A DNA stretch of 64,000 nucleotides, taken from NCBI GenBank assembly GCA_016720775.1, contig JADKJX010000001.1, positions 248,001 to 312,000 on the forward strand, given 5' to 3'. The stretch comes from Chitinophagaceae bacterium. Lineage in GTDB: Bacteria > Bacteroidota > Bacteroidia > Chitinophagales > Chitinophagaceae. Under the pieces are notes generated by a model, which searched no databases, was not told where the DNA came from, and saw nothing but the letters and a program-made list of their open reading frames with translations. Each line of letters begins with the position of its first letter. Within the stretch, counting starts at the first letter, position 1. The position numbers and the translations under genes were made by a program. Below are positions 38,707-46,937 of this stretch, piece after piece.

Positions 38707-38714
38707 TAAATTTA
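38707..38714 (+). promoter_or_regulatory. -7-like box TAAATTTA before the LysE gene
   Basis: One mismatch from TAnnTTTG and 4 nt before the ATG at 38719. It fits the leaderless pattern seen at other genes. Confidence 0.4.
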
Positions 38715-38718
38715 GCGC

Positions 38719-39378
38719 ATGGTTGACGTGGTATTAAAGGGACTTGCCATTGGTTTACTGCTGATCTTTTCAGTAGGGCCGGTTATATTCACCACCATCA
38801 AACAAAGCATCAACCATGGACGCCGGGGTGGTTTTAGTTTTATTGCAGGCGTATGGTTAAGCGATATTATCTGGGTGGTGCTCAGCAATGGTTTCAGCGA
38901 GGCAATAAAAGTGCTCCTTGATTTTAAAATTCCCATTGGTATTGCCGGCTGTTGTTTTTTGATAGGCATGGGTATTTACTTTGCTTTTTTAAAAAAGATA
39001 GAACCACGCCGCATGCAGGAGCCAACAGAAATTGCCGGCGATGAAATAACTCCATCCGGCAAGAAGACAAACTACTTCGCCATCGTCAGCTCAGGTTTTA
39101 TCATCAATACCCTCAATCCGGCCGTAATTTCTTTTTGGGTGCTGATGGCCGCTTCACTGGCTTCAGTTTATTCACTTAACGACCGCATTATTATTTTTTC
39201 CACCTGCCTGGCAGTTACCATGCTGGCAGATGTGGGTAAGGTAATGGGCGCAGGTTATATAGGTAAAAGACTGAGCGACCGGGTGATCCTGCTCATCAAC
39301 CGTATTTCGGGCATTTTATACCTGGTGTTTGGCGCCGTGATACTGGCGGGCATCATCTACACATTGTTAAAAGATTAA
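38719..39378 (+). CDS. LysE/RhtB family amino-acid exporter
   Basis: A 219-aa inner-membrane protein with six transmembrane helices. The family N-terminus GLLLIFSVGPVIFTTIKQSINHGRRGGFSFIAGVWLSDI matches the G-x-x-GP-x-x-F pattern of LysE/RhtB, and NTLNPAVISFWV in the fourth helix is also characteristic. It would export amino acids or related small molecules by proton antiport. Substrate unknown. Confidence 0.9.
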   Translation: MVDVVLKGLAIGLLLIFSVGPVIFTTIKQSINHGRRGGFSFIAGVWLSDIIWVVLSNGFSEAIKVLLDFKIPIGIAGCCFLIGMGIYFAFLKKIEPRRMQEPTEIAGDEITPSGKKTNYFAIVSSGFIINTLNPAVISFWVLMAASLASVYSLNDRIIIFSTCLAVTMLADVGKVMGAGYIGKRLSDRVILLINRISGILYLVFGAVILAGIIYTLLKD

Positions 39379-39423
39379 CATCCTTCATTAGGATGTAAAA
39401 AAATCCCCTGTTTATTTTGCTGC

Positions 39424-39981
39424 ATGAAATTTTTTCTGCCAATCCTGCTTTTGACGTCTGTAAGTTCATTTGCACAGTCTGCAGATTTTATCATGCTAAA
39501 AAAGAAAGACAAAACGATCGAGACCTTTTACAGCGGATCAAACATTTCCCTTACTACCGAAAGCGGCGCTTTTATTAATGCACTGATCAACGGCATTAAA
39601 AACGATACGCTCTACCTGCAGGAATTCATCATTCGCTACCAGCCTACCACCATCGGAACCTATATCATTGACACATTGGGCAGCTATCACTATAAATATC
39701 ATTACAACCAGGTAGTGGCCATTGGCCGTAAAGAAAAAACAAACTTTAACAACCGGGGAAGCGGCGCCGCATTATTGGGCGGAGGCATTGTGTTAACGCT
39801 TGCCAGCGGGGTTGTTTACATTGCCGACCGGAGTAAATTCAGTTTACCTCTTTTGCTGGCCGCTGTTGGCCTGGGAACGGCTGGCTATTTTTGGTCGAAG
39901 GGAAAAAAGAACGGTGGCGCCATGGTCATTGGAAAAAAATACAGGCTGGTTTACATGAACATGAGTAATAAGAAAATATAA
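39424..39981 (+). CDS. hypothetical exported protein with glycine-rich membrane segments
   Basis: 185 aa, not recognised. A signal peptide (to about FAQS, residue 18) precedes a beta-rich soluble part (20-100). Two hydrophobic, glycine-rich helices follow at about 112-132 and 137-156, and a short basic tail ends the protein. It lies 45 bp after the LysE exporter gene, with a TATTTTG run 4 nt before the ATG, so it may be transcribed separately. Confidence 0.75.
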   Translation: MKFFLPILLLTSVSSFAQSADFIMLKKKDKTIETFYSGSNISLTTESGAFINALINGIKNDTLYLQEFIIRYQPTTIGTYIIDTLGSYHYKYHYNQVVAIGRKEKTNFNNRGSGAALLGGGIVLTLASGVVYIADRSKFSLPLLLAAVGLGTAGYFWSKGKKNGGAMVIGKKYRLVYMNMSNKKI

Positions 39982-40010
39982 TTTTTCATTTTCTTACTGT
40001 TGATAGTTTT

Positions 40011-40190
40011 GCCAGAGTCCCGTTAGGGACGACAAGTTGGTAGAAAAATTACATAAGAATTAATTCAGCTCCGTAGGAGCGATATTTTATTTTCATTTTA
40101 ATTAATATGCCGCCCCGATGGGGCTTTGATTCTTTCGGATTCTTGTTTTCTGCCAACTTGCCGCTCCTGCGGAGCTATTAACAAGAGAGT
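40011..40190. repeat. composite palindromic repeat of four small hairpins (family D)
   Basis: In order: GTCCCGTTAGGGAC, GCTCCGTAGGAGC, GCCCCGATGGGGC and GCTCCTGCGGAGC. The outer flanks ACAAGTTGGTAGAAAA and TTTTCTGCCAACTTG are inverted copies of each other. The unit fills most of the 265-bp gap before mtgA. Similar units are scattered in other Bacteroidota genomes. Confidence 0.7.
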
Positions 40191-40246
40191 AATTTTTTTC
40201 TGCGAAATCCTTAATCTTTATATTGCAGCTTAACCAACAGCCGGCA

Positions 40247-41125
40247 ATGAAAAAAATATGGACGTGGATCAAAAGGATATTCCTGGTAATTCTTATCATT
40301 CATGTATGCTGGTTCCTGTTCTTTGTTTTTACTCTCTCAGAAGCAATTGAAATAAAAGACAGCAAACAAACACTGGTAATTGTAATCGTCGCAATAATTA
40401 TCCTGGCGCTTGTGTATTTTTTCTGGCTGCGGAAGATCAAACCGGTAAAAAAGATAAGCATTGGTTTATGGAATGTAGTTTTTGCCGCTTACATCCTCTC
40501 CTTCATCTATTTCCTGGCCGGCTTTTTATTCAACCCGCCTATTACCCTTACACAGGTTGGAAGTTTATTGCAGGGAAATGGTTTATCGAGGGATTATATC
40601 AGCTATGATGAAATGGGGCCTAATATAAAGTTGGCGGTAATTGCCAGCGAAGACCAGCTCTTCCCCGATCACGATGGCTTTGACCTGAAAGCTATCAAGC
40701 GTGCCATAAAATATAATCAACGGCACCCGAATAAAGTACGTGGTGCCAGTACCATCAGCCAGCAAACAGCAAAAAATATTTTCCTTTGGCAGGGGCGAAG
40801 CAAATTAAGAAAGGGGCTGGAGATGTTCTATACATTCACCATTGAAACGGGTTGGACAAAAAGAACCATTTTAGAACGCTATTTAAATATTGCCGAGATG
40901 GGCCGAGGTATTTTTGGCGTACAGGCTGCTGCAAAAAAATATTTTAATAAAGATGCAAAAGACCTTACCATGGCAGAAGCAGCGCAGATCGCTGCCTGCT
41001 TACCCAATCCTAAATTGTTTACGGTTAAACCTTTGAGCCGGTATGTTGCCGGCCGGTATGATAACATAATGCGGCAGATGGGTAACCTGGTTGGTGATGC
41101 AGATGTGCAGGCGATCATTAAATGA
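40247..41125 (+). CDS. mtgA: monofunctional biosynthetic peptidoglycan transglycosylase
   Basis: 292 aa from the ATG at 40247 (MKKIWTW). An in-frame TTG at 40223 is less likely. This glycosyltransferase family 51 enzyme polymerises lipid II. Motifs are AVIASEDQLFPDHDGFD with the catalytic Glu, RGASTISQQTAKNIFLW, KGLEMFYTFTIE, and ERYLNIAEMGRGIFGVQAAAKKYF. Unlike the short E. coli protein it has three predicted N-terminal transmembrane segments (about 5-30, 42-62 and 72-95). The 3' end overlaps the convergent NadR-like gene by 8 bp. Confidence 0.92.
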   Translation: MKKIWTWIKRIFLVILIIHVCWFLFFVFTLSEAIEIKDSKQTLVIVIVAIIILALVYFFWLRKIKPVKKISIGLWNVVFAAYILSFIYFLAGFLFNPPITLTQVGSLLQGNGLSRDYISYDEMGPNIKLAVIASEDQLFPDHDGFDLKAIKRAIKYNQRHPNKVRGASTISQQTAKNIFLWQGRSKLRKGLEMFYTFTIETGWTKRTILERYLNIAEMGRGIFGVQAAAKKYFNKDAKDLTMAEAAQIAACLPNPKLFTVKPLSRYVAGRYDNIMRQMGNLVGDADVQAIIK

Positions 41126-41666
41126 TCGTATCAACAGCCATAATTGCTTTTTGAAAACGTTCTTCATAACCGCCACTGATATCTACCCACGGCACACTTT
41201 GATTCACCATGATGTCTTTATAATGGTGATACAACGTTTTCCTTGATTCCAGGTCGGGGTATTCCCTCAGTTCATCTTTAACCCATGGCAGGTCGGTATT
41301 ACAAAGCAGGTACAGGTCGTATTTTCTTTCAGCAATCCGGTTCAGGATCCAGTGGTGGCATTTTTGAAAAACAAATTCACACCAGACTTTCATTACGTAC
41401 ATGTCGGTGTCAACGAAAAGAGGTTTGGAGTTTGAGGTTTTAAGTTTGAGGTTAGCTGCATTTAAACGCCTGGTCTCTGCTTCTTCATCTGCGACCTGTC
41501 CTTTCGCAATTTTAAGCAGTGTTTCAAAAGAATATTCAGTTCCGTTCTTTAAAAGGTATTCCCTTGCATATTCCTTTACCCAGGTGGTGTTATAATGGGC
41601 GGCAAGCTGCTCACACAAAAAACTTTTACCGGTAGATTCAGGCCCTATGACAACTATTTTTTTCAA
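41118..41666 (-). CDS. NadR-type ribosylnicotinamide kinase (P-loop)
   Basis: A 182-aa P-loop kinase. Walker A is GPESTGKS (residues 8-15). WVKEYAREYL, FVDTDMYVMKVW and LYLLCNTDLPWVKDELREYP match the kinase domain of NadR, which phosphorylates nicotinamide riboside to NMN. It lacks the NadR adenylyltransferase and helix-turn-helix domains. The start is a TTG whose last two bases overlap the TGA of the preceding small ORF (TTGA). The gene is the last of an operon with pnuC, the transporter that would bring in the substrate, so a salvage pathway is well supported. Confidence 0.88.
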   Translation of the reverse strand: MKKIVVIGPESTGKSFLCEQLAAHYNTTWVKEYAREYLLKNGTEYSFETLLKIAKGQVADEEAETRRLNAANLKLKTSNSKPLFVDTDMYVMKVWCEFVFQKCHHWILNRIAERKYDLYLLCNTDLPWVKDELREYPDLESRKTLYHHYKDIMVNQSVPWVDISGGYEERFQKAIMAVDTII

Positions 41667-41842
41667 GACTTGGGTTTTCTGTAATTATTCAGGTCGATCA
41701 AAAAACTGATGACAAAAATCACCAGCATGGCAAAGCGCATCCATTTTCTAAAATTATCCTGCGTAGGTACCAGGAAGATCACAAGGGTAAACAACAGGAT
41801 CAATACTCCCTTGATGATAAGCCAGGGTTTTTTATTTCTCAT
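41663..41842 (-). CDS. 59-aa two-helix membrane protein between tag and the NadR-like kinase
   Basis: Starts MRNKKPWLIIKGVLILLF and ends IDLNNYRKPKS. Two hydrophobic helices (about 7-25 and 36-50) flank a short basic hinge (DNFRKWMR). The ATG overlaps the 3' end of tag by 11 nt in another frame, and the TGA overlaps the TTG start of the kinase gene. The tight overlaps argue that it is translated. No family was recognised. Confidence 0.72.
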   Translation of the reverse strand: MRNKKPWLIIKGVLILLFTLVIFLVPTQDNFRKWMRFAMLVIFVISFLIDLNNYRKPKS

Positions 41843-42380
41843 TCCACTTGGGTTTTGCCTTCATTACTTTTTTATGAACAGGACAGCTGTGTTCATGAGC
41901 GCCGGGCAGGTAGCCGCAGCTCATCAGGAATTCATTTACAATTTCACCACCGGTAAAACGAAATGTTTTTTTAAAAAGCGTTGTCCACTCTTCCCTGTTT
42001 TTGGGATGATGATGTGCCAGCCATTTTTTGAAAGAGCCAAACTCCTTTTGCAGCGTCCGTATTGTCTTTGCATTTTCTACAGCTGCATTTACTTTTAACC
42101 GGTTGCGGATGATGCCGGCATCGTTCAGCAAACGTTGTACATCCTTATCCTTGTAAGCTGCCACTTTTTTAATATCAAAATTATGATAGGCCTTGCGGAA
42201 AGTTTCCTGCTTTTTTAAAATGGTGGTCCAACTCAGGCCCGCCTGGTTTATCTCCAGGATCAGGCGACAGAATAATTCATTATCATCCTCAATAGGAAAA
42301 CCATACTGGGTGTCGTGATAGATCTTGTGAACATTCAGTTCGTCGCCCTTCATGTTGTTGATCGCTTTGCAATAGCTCAT
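41832..42380 (-). CDS. tag: DNA-3-methyladenine glycosylase I
   Basis: A 182-aa Tag-family glycosylase that excises 3-methyladenine. YHDTQYGFPIEDDNELFCRLILEINQAGLSWTTILKKQETFRKAY carries the family core. The Zn-binding C-terminus has GYLPGAHEHSCPVH, and EINQAGLSW contains the substrate-pocket Glu. The ATG overlaps the stop of pnuC by 4 bp (ATGA). Its place inside a NAD-salvage operon is unexpected. Confidence 0.94.
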   Translation of the reverse strand: MSYCKAINNMKGDELNVHKIYHDTQYGFPIEDDNELFCRLILEINQAGLSWTTILKKQETFRKAYHNFDIKKVAAYKDKDVQRLLNDAGIIRNRLKVNAAVENAKTIRTLQKEFGSFKKWLAHHHPKNREEWTTLFKKTFRFTGGEIVNEFLMSCGYLPGAHEHSCPVHKKVMKAKPKWNEK

Positions 42381-43006
42381 GCGTTATTTGTTTTTGCTTT
42401 TTTTGTCCATTCTATTAACCCGGCTACCGCCATTACCAGTAATACCACATAATATACACTGGTAAAAACATAATGCTTTACAAAGTATAACGGGACAGAT
42501 GCTATGTTCGTGGCGATCCACCAATACCAGCTTTCTACCTTCTTCTTTGTCATCAGCCACATGCCGGTAAATGCCGTTGCCGATGCAAAAGCATCGGCCC
42601 AGGGAATCACACCTTCAAAGAATGCGGTCTTAAAATATGTTAGTGCGAAAAAGATACCCGTGTAAAAGAATAAAAAGAACAAGACCTGTTTCATCCATTC
42701 TTTACCGGAAGAACGGGTAATGTGCAGAACAACTTCCTGCCTGCTGTCTTTTTTCATCCACATGTACCAACCGATGATGCTCATGATGGTATAATATAAA
42801 TTTACCGTGGCTTCACAAAGCAGGCGGACTTTTATGCTGATGAAAATATAAATGATGGTATTGATGAGTCCGACCGGGTAAACCAAAATATTTTCAGCAC
42901 GGGAATACCACACGCTTGCAATGCCGGCAAACACTGCCAGGTATTCGTACCAGCTGGTATGGTACATGTCGTTTATGAACTGCTGGTATATCTCTGTTAA
43001 ACTCAT
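42377..43006 (-). CDS. pnuC: PnuC-type nicotinamide riboside transporter
   Basis: A 209-aa inner-membrane protein with seven predicted helices. The family pattern is NILVYPVGLINTIIYIFISIK, and the tryptophan-rich motifs are GWYMWMKK and ESWYWWIATNIASVPLYF. PnuC transporters carry nicotinamide riboside by facilitated diffusion, and trapping depends on phosphorylation by a NadR-type kinase, encoded three genes downstream. The start overlaps the M23 gene stop by 4 bp. Confidence 0.94.
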   Translation of the reverse strand: MSLTEIYQQFINDMYHTSWYEYLAVFAGIASVWYSRAENILVYPVGLINTIIYIFISIKVRLLCEATVNLYYTIMSIIGWYMWMKKDSRQEVVLHITRSSGKEWMKQVLFFLFFYTGIFFALTYFKTAFFEGVIPWADAFASATAFTGMWLMTKKKVESWYWWIATNIASVPLYFVKHYVFTSVYYVVLLVMAVAGLIEWTKKAKTNNA

Positions 43007-43608
43007 TGCCCGTTATTCCGGTAAAATCGGAATGGCCGAAGATAACGGATTCCTTTGTTGGTTTGAAAGCGGGTTCCTATTTGTGTCCATTGCCCTTTTT
43101 TGTCAAACTTCCATACGATAAAATGTAAATGCGGAAAATAAGTGTAACCGGTTCTGCCACTCAGGCCAATGACCTGTCCTGCTTTTACCGTATCGCCCAC
43201 ATTTACCAATGCGCCGTTGTATCTTAAATGCCAGTAGCCCGACCGGCTGTTATCATCGTGCTGTATCACAATTAAATTTCCATCGGGACGGTACTTTACA
43301 TTACTCCCCCCTTTTTTCCCATCTTCTTTTACCCGGATAACAACACCCGCCCTCGCTGCACAGATTTTTGTTCCTTTTTTCATTTTAAAATCAAGGGCAG
43401 CCCTGTTCTTATGTGTGTACCTGCTGAAATAACCCTGCACCAACAGATGGGTTTTACCTGCTTCATAGGGAAGCTGGTATATAAAACTGGTATCGTCTTT
43501 AATGATCCCCTTTTGCAGCAGTTTAATTTCTTTTCGTTGCGGATTATTACTGACTGCACAACTTCCCAAAAGAAGGATACCAATAAAAAGGGTAAAATAA
43601 AATCTCAT
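43003..43608 (-). CDS. M23 family metallopeptidase lipoprotein
   Basis: A 201-aa lipoprotein (lipobox LLGSC, Cys17) with an M23/LytM-like domain. The motifs seen are YTHKNRAALDFKMKKGTKICAARAGVV, YWHLRYNGALV and PHLHFIVW. The HxH motif is intact. The first zinc region is of the H-x8-D type rather than HxxxD, as in a known M23 subgroup. It would cleave peptidoglycan cross-links. It is the first gene of the pnuC operon. Confidence 0.88.
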   Translation of the reverse strand: MRFYFTLFIGILLLGSCAVSNNPQRKEIKLLQKGIIKDDTSFIYQLPYEAGKTHLLVQGYFSRYTHKNRAALDFKMKKGTKICAARAGVVIRVKEDGKKGGSNVKYRPDGNLIVIQHDDNSRSGYWHLRYNGALVNVGDTVKAGQVIGLSGRTGYTYFPHLHFIVWKFDKKGQWTQIGTRFQTNKGIRYLRPFRFYRNNGQ

Positions 43609-43644
43609 GGCTTATTTGTTCCCTAAGATAATTTATTCCAAAAT

Positions 43645-43672
43645 AAAAAAGCACTTCAAACAGAAGTGCTTT
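43645..43672 (-). terminator. terminator after the Nfu gene
   Basis: On the minus strand AAAGCACTTC, loop TGTTT, GAAGTGCTTTTTT. It separates the nfu gene from the M23-pnuC operon. Confidence 0.85.
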
Positions 43673-43693
43673 GTATATTATCGTGTTAAAAAA

Positions 43694-44302
43694 TTATTCT
43701 GATTCTGCCACTACTTCTTTTACTTCCGGGATCATGCGCTTCATCATCCCTTCAATGCCTGCTTTTAACGTGATCATGCTCGATGGGCAACCACTGCAGC
43801 TTCCCTGCATCATCAAATTCACCTTACCGTCTTCATAACTTTTAAATTGTATGGCACCTCCATCCATTTCAACAGCAGGCTTCACATAATTTTCCAACAA
43901 CTCTTTGATACGCTTTACCACATCATCATCATCGGCGCTTACTTCATTGCTGCTTTCCGATTTCATGCTGGCAACTTCTTCATCATTCACCACCACTTTG
44001 CCTTCTTCCAGGTATTCTTTTAAAAATTGTTTAATAGCAGGGATCACATCCTGCCAGTCTTCGGTATCGGTTGTTTTTGTAAGCGTAACAAAATTGCTGG
44101 CAATAAAAACTGCTTTAATGAACGGGAAAGTGAACAGTTCCTGTGCCAGGGGTGATGGTTTGGCACTTGCTTCATCTGCAAAGTCGATGCTCTTGCCCGG
44201 GTACAACAGCTTGTTTGCCACAAACTTCATCGTTTCGGGGTTGGGCGTCATTTCGGTGTAGATACTGATAACCGGGTTTCCTGTCTTGATCATAAAAGGC
44301 AT
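43694..44302 (-). CDS. Nfu-type Fe-S cluster scaffold/carrier protein
   Basis: A 202-aa protein with an Nfu N-terminal domain (about 8-95; TEMTPNPETMKFVANKLLYP) and an NfuA/NifU C-terminal domain (about 125-200) containing the cluster-binding CSGCPSS. It delivers 4Fe-4S clusters to apo-proteins. An acidic linker of about 25 residues joins the domains. Translation could begin at Met1 or Met4. A TAATTTTG box lies just upstream at 44318-44325. Confidence 0.94.
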   Translation of the reverse strand: MPFMIKTGNPVISIYTEMTPNPETMKFVANKLLYPGKSIDFADEASAKPSPLAQELFTFPFIKAVFIASNFVTLTKTTDTEDWQDVIPAIKQFLKEYLEEGKVVVNDEEVASMKSESSNEVSADDDDVVKRIKELLENYVKPAVEMDGGAIQFKSYEDGKVNLMMQGSCSGCPSSMITLKAGIEGMMKRMIPEVKEVVAESE

Positions 44303-44400
44303 TTAAAAATTTCGATACAAAATTAACAAGAATTGGCCTTTTTTGGTTTGAAATGGTTGTTAATAAAGGAGATTTTTCGGATTTCGAAAGACGCCTCCTT

Positions 44401-44422
44401 CTCCTCTCCTTAAGGAGAGGAG
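44401..44422. repeat. 22-bp perfect palindrome CTCCTCTCCTT + reverse complement
   Basis: A perfect palindrome without a loop, in the 214-bp gap between the divergently... same-strand nfu and helicase genes. It belongs to the same G/C hairpin type as the repeats at 8072 and 13253. Confidence 0.6.
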
Positions 44423-44516
44423 CGGTACATTCTACATGACCAACCACCAAATCTTCCAATTTATCATTTGTAATTTCCCCAACAGATAAAACAAACAGAA
44501 CTAATAAAGAGAGCTG

Positions 44517-46841
44517 TTACTCAACAATACGGAGCTTGGCATAATTAAGCATGATCTTCTTCTCGCCATTCAATTCAAATTTTACTGTGGCGATGGGATT
44601 GTGTGCCGATCCTTCCATCTTCATCACTTCACCAAACCCGAATTTCTGGTGTTCTACTTTATTGCCAACCTGTAAATTACCGGTGTCGCTGGGTTCAAAA
44701 TTTTCGGAAGGAGTATGTTCTTTTACCTGAGGCCTTGCTGCAGGCACCACATAAGCAGGCTTCCTGTTTTCAACAACCGGCTTGCTGCTTGTTGACCATT
44801 GCTTGTCGCCGCCGAACTTTCGTTCATCACCGAACCAGCTATTTTTAGCACGGCTGTCTTTTACGCCACCGGCATAGCTTTTATCTAAATAATTTTCTGA
44901 GATCTCTTCTAAGAAACGGCTGGGATCATTTTGCTGTAATTGCCCAAAGCGGTAACGGGCATTGGCATAGCTGAGCCATAATCTTTCTTTTGCCCTGGTG
45001 ATGGCAACATAAAATAACCGCCGCTCTTCTTCCAGTTCTTCTCTTGTATTAATGGACATGGCATTAGGAAAAAGTGTTTCTTCCAGTCCGCCTACAAATA
45101 CCACCGGAAACTCCAATCCTTTTGCCGCATGTATCGTCATCAGTTTAACCACATCTGCGTTTTCTTTGTCTTCATCCGAATCGGTCAATAAAACGATCTG
45201 CTGTAAATAACTTCCCAGGCTCTTGTCGCCCACTTCGCCGTCTTCTTCATTCATGGGTGTTTCGGTAAACTCTTTGATGGAGTTCAGTAATTCCTGTACG
45301 TTCTCATAACGGGCAAGGCCTTCGGTTGTTTTATCGTTAAACAGTTCTTTAACGATGTTGGTGCTTTTGCCAACGATCACCGCAAGGTCATAGGCATTCT
45401 TTTTTGTAAGCTCGCTCTGGAACATTTTGATCATTGTTACAAAGTTGTCGAGACTTTCTAATGTTCCGCTTTTAAAACCATAGATGGCTGCATTGCTGAT
45501 AATGTCCCAAACGCTCAGGTTATTTTCATTGGCAAAGAGAACTGTTTTATCGATGGTTGTTTTACCAATACCCCTTGCCGGGAAATTGATGATGCGTTTT
45601 AATGCTTCTTCGTCTTTTGGATTTACCACCAGGCGCAGGTAAGCAATAAAATCCTTTACTTCTTTACGCTGGTAAAAACTCATGCCGCCATAAATGCGGT
45701 AAGCAATACCCATGCGGCGCAGGGCTTCTTCAAAACTCCGGCTTTGTGCATTGGTGCGGTAAAGGATCGCAAAATCCTTATTGTAATAATGATTGCGCAG
45801 TTTTTGTTCCTGGATCGTATCGGCCACCATCTTTCCTTCGTCATTATCCGTCATGGTACGTACCAGGCGGATCTTTTCACCTTCACCGTTATCGGTGAAT
45901 AATTTTTTCTCGATCTGGTTCTTATTGTTACCGATTATTTCATTGGCAACGTGAAGAATATTTTTGGTGCTGCGGTAATTCTGTTCCAGTTTCACCAGCT
46001 TTACTTCTTCATAATCTTTTTGAAACTGCAGGATGTTCTCAATGGTGGCGCCACGGAAACTGTAAATGCTCTGGGCGTCATCACCTACCACGCAAACATT
46101 TTCGTGCATGGCGCCTAACAGTTTTATGATCTCGTACTGCGCCGGGTTGGTATCCTGGTACTCATCAATAAGAATGTATTTGAACTTGCGCTGGTATTTA
46201 CTTAATGCTTCGGGGAAATTTTTAAGCAGGATATACATTTTCAGCAACAGGTCGTCAAAATCCATGGCGCCGTTCTTGAAGCAACGCTTTACATAGGCAT
46301 CGTATATCAGCCCGGTGGCGGAACGGTTTGCCCGGTTGTCTTCCTGCTGCAACGACCAGTCGTTTATATATTCTGTTGGGCCAATGAGTGAGTTTTTAGC
46401 TGCAGAGATGCGGTTGTAAACCACGTTGGGTTTGTATTGCTTGTCATCCAGAGCTAATTCATTGATCACTGTTTTAACCACACTCTTTGCATCGTCGGTA
46501 TCGTAAATAGTAAAATTTGAAGGATAGCCAAGCTTGGATGCTTCGGCCCTGAGTATTCTTGCAAACACGCTGTGAAAAGTACCGATGTATAAATTCCTGG
46601 CTTCGGTGTTTCCCAATATCCGTTCTACCCTTTCTTTCATTTCAGCGGCAGCCTTATTGGTAAAAGTTAAGGCGAGGATATTGAAAGAATCAACGTTATG
46701 CGCTGCCATCAGGTGAGTGATACGGGTAGTGAGCACTTTGGTTTTTCCGCTGCCTGCCCCGGCAATGATCATGATGGGTCCGTTCACATGTGTTACTGCC
46801 TCCCGCTGTGGTTCATTCAGTTCGTCTAAATAATTCATCAT
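44517..46841 (-). CDS. UvrD/PcrA-type ATP-dependent DNA helicase
   Basis: A 774-aa superfamily 1A helicase acting in DNA repair and replication restart. Walker A is GAGSGKTK, and other motifs are DEYQDTNPAQYE (motif II), GDDAQSIYSFRGA (III), QNYRS (IV), TIHAAKGLEFPVVFVGG (V) and FYVAITRAKERL (VI). The C-terminal tail has a Tudor-like KVEHQKFGFGEVMKMEG. The ATG is preceded by a -7-like box TAACTTCG with a 4-nt gap. Confidence 0.95.
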   Translation of the reverse strand: MMNYLDELNEPQREAVTHVNGPIMIIAGAGSGKTKVLTTRITHLMAAHNVDSFNILALTFTNKAAAEMKERVERILGNTEARNLYIGTFHSVFARILRAEASKLGYPSNFTIYDTDDAKSVVKTVINELALDDKQYKPNVVYNRISAAKNSLIGPTEYINDWSLQQEDNRANRSATGLIYDAYVKRCFKNGAMDFDDLLLKMYILLKNFPEALSKYQRKFKYILIDEYQDTNPAQYEIIKLLGAMHENVCVVGDDAQSIYSFRGATIENILQFQKDYEEVKLVKLEQNYRSTKNILHVANEIIGNNKNQIEKKLFTDNGEGEKIRLVRTMTDNDEGKMVADTIQEQKLRNHYYNKDFAILYRTNAQSRSFEEALRRMGIAYRIYGGMSFYQRKEVKDFIAYLRLVVNPKDEEALKRIINFPARGIGKTTIDKTVLFANENNLSVWDIISNAAIYGFKSGTLESLDNFVTMIKMFQSELTKKNAYDLAVIVGKSTNIVKELFNDKTTEGLARYENVQELLNSIKEFTETPMNEEDGEVGDKSLGSYLQQIVLLTDSDEDKENADVVKLMTIHAAKGLEFPVVFVGGLEETLFPNAMSINTREELEEERRLFYVAITRAKERLWLSYANARYRFGQLQQNDPSRFLEEISENYLDKSYAGGVKDSRAKNSWFGDERKFGGDKQWSTSSKPVVENRKPAYVVPAARPQVKEHTPSENFEPSDTGNLQVGNKVEHQKFGFGEVMKMEGSAHNPIATVKFELNGEKKIMLNYAKLRIVE

Positions 46842-46845
46842 GCGG

Positions 46846-46853
46846 CGAAGTTA
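46846..46853 (-). promoter_or_regulatory. -7-like box TAACTTCG of the helicase gene
   Basis: One mismatch from TAnnTTTG, 4 nt before the ATG at 46841, repeating the leaderless spacing. Confidence 0.35.
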
Positions 46854-46937
46854 CGAATTGAGGATAATGAACCACTGATGTAAAATTTCTTTTTCCCCGG
46901 TAATACCACATTATCTTTAGTATTAGAAAGTACAGCC

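Noticed and set aside
39982..40246. Composite hairpin region as a riboswitch of mtgA
   Set aside because: The hairpins are repeat-like and include inverted flanking copies. No known aptamer pattern is seen.
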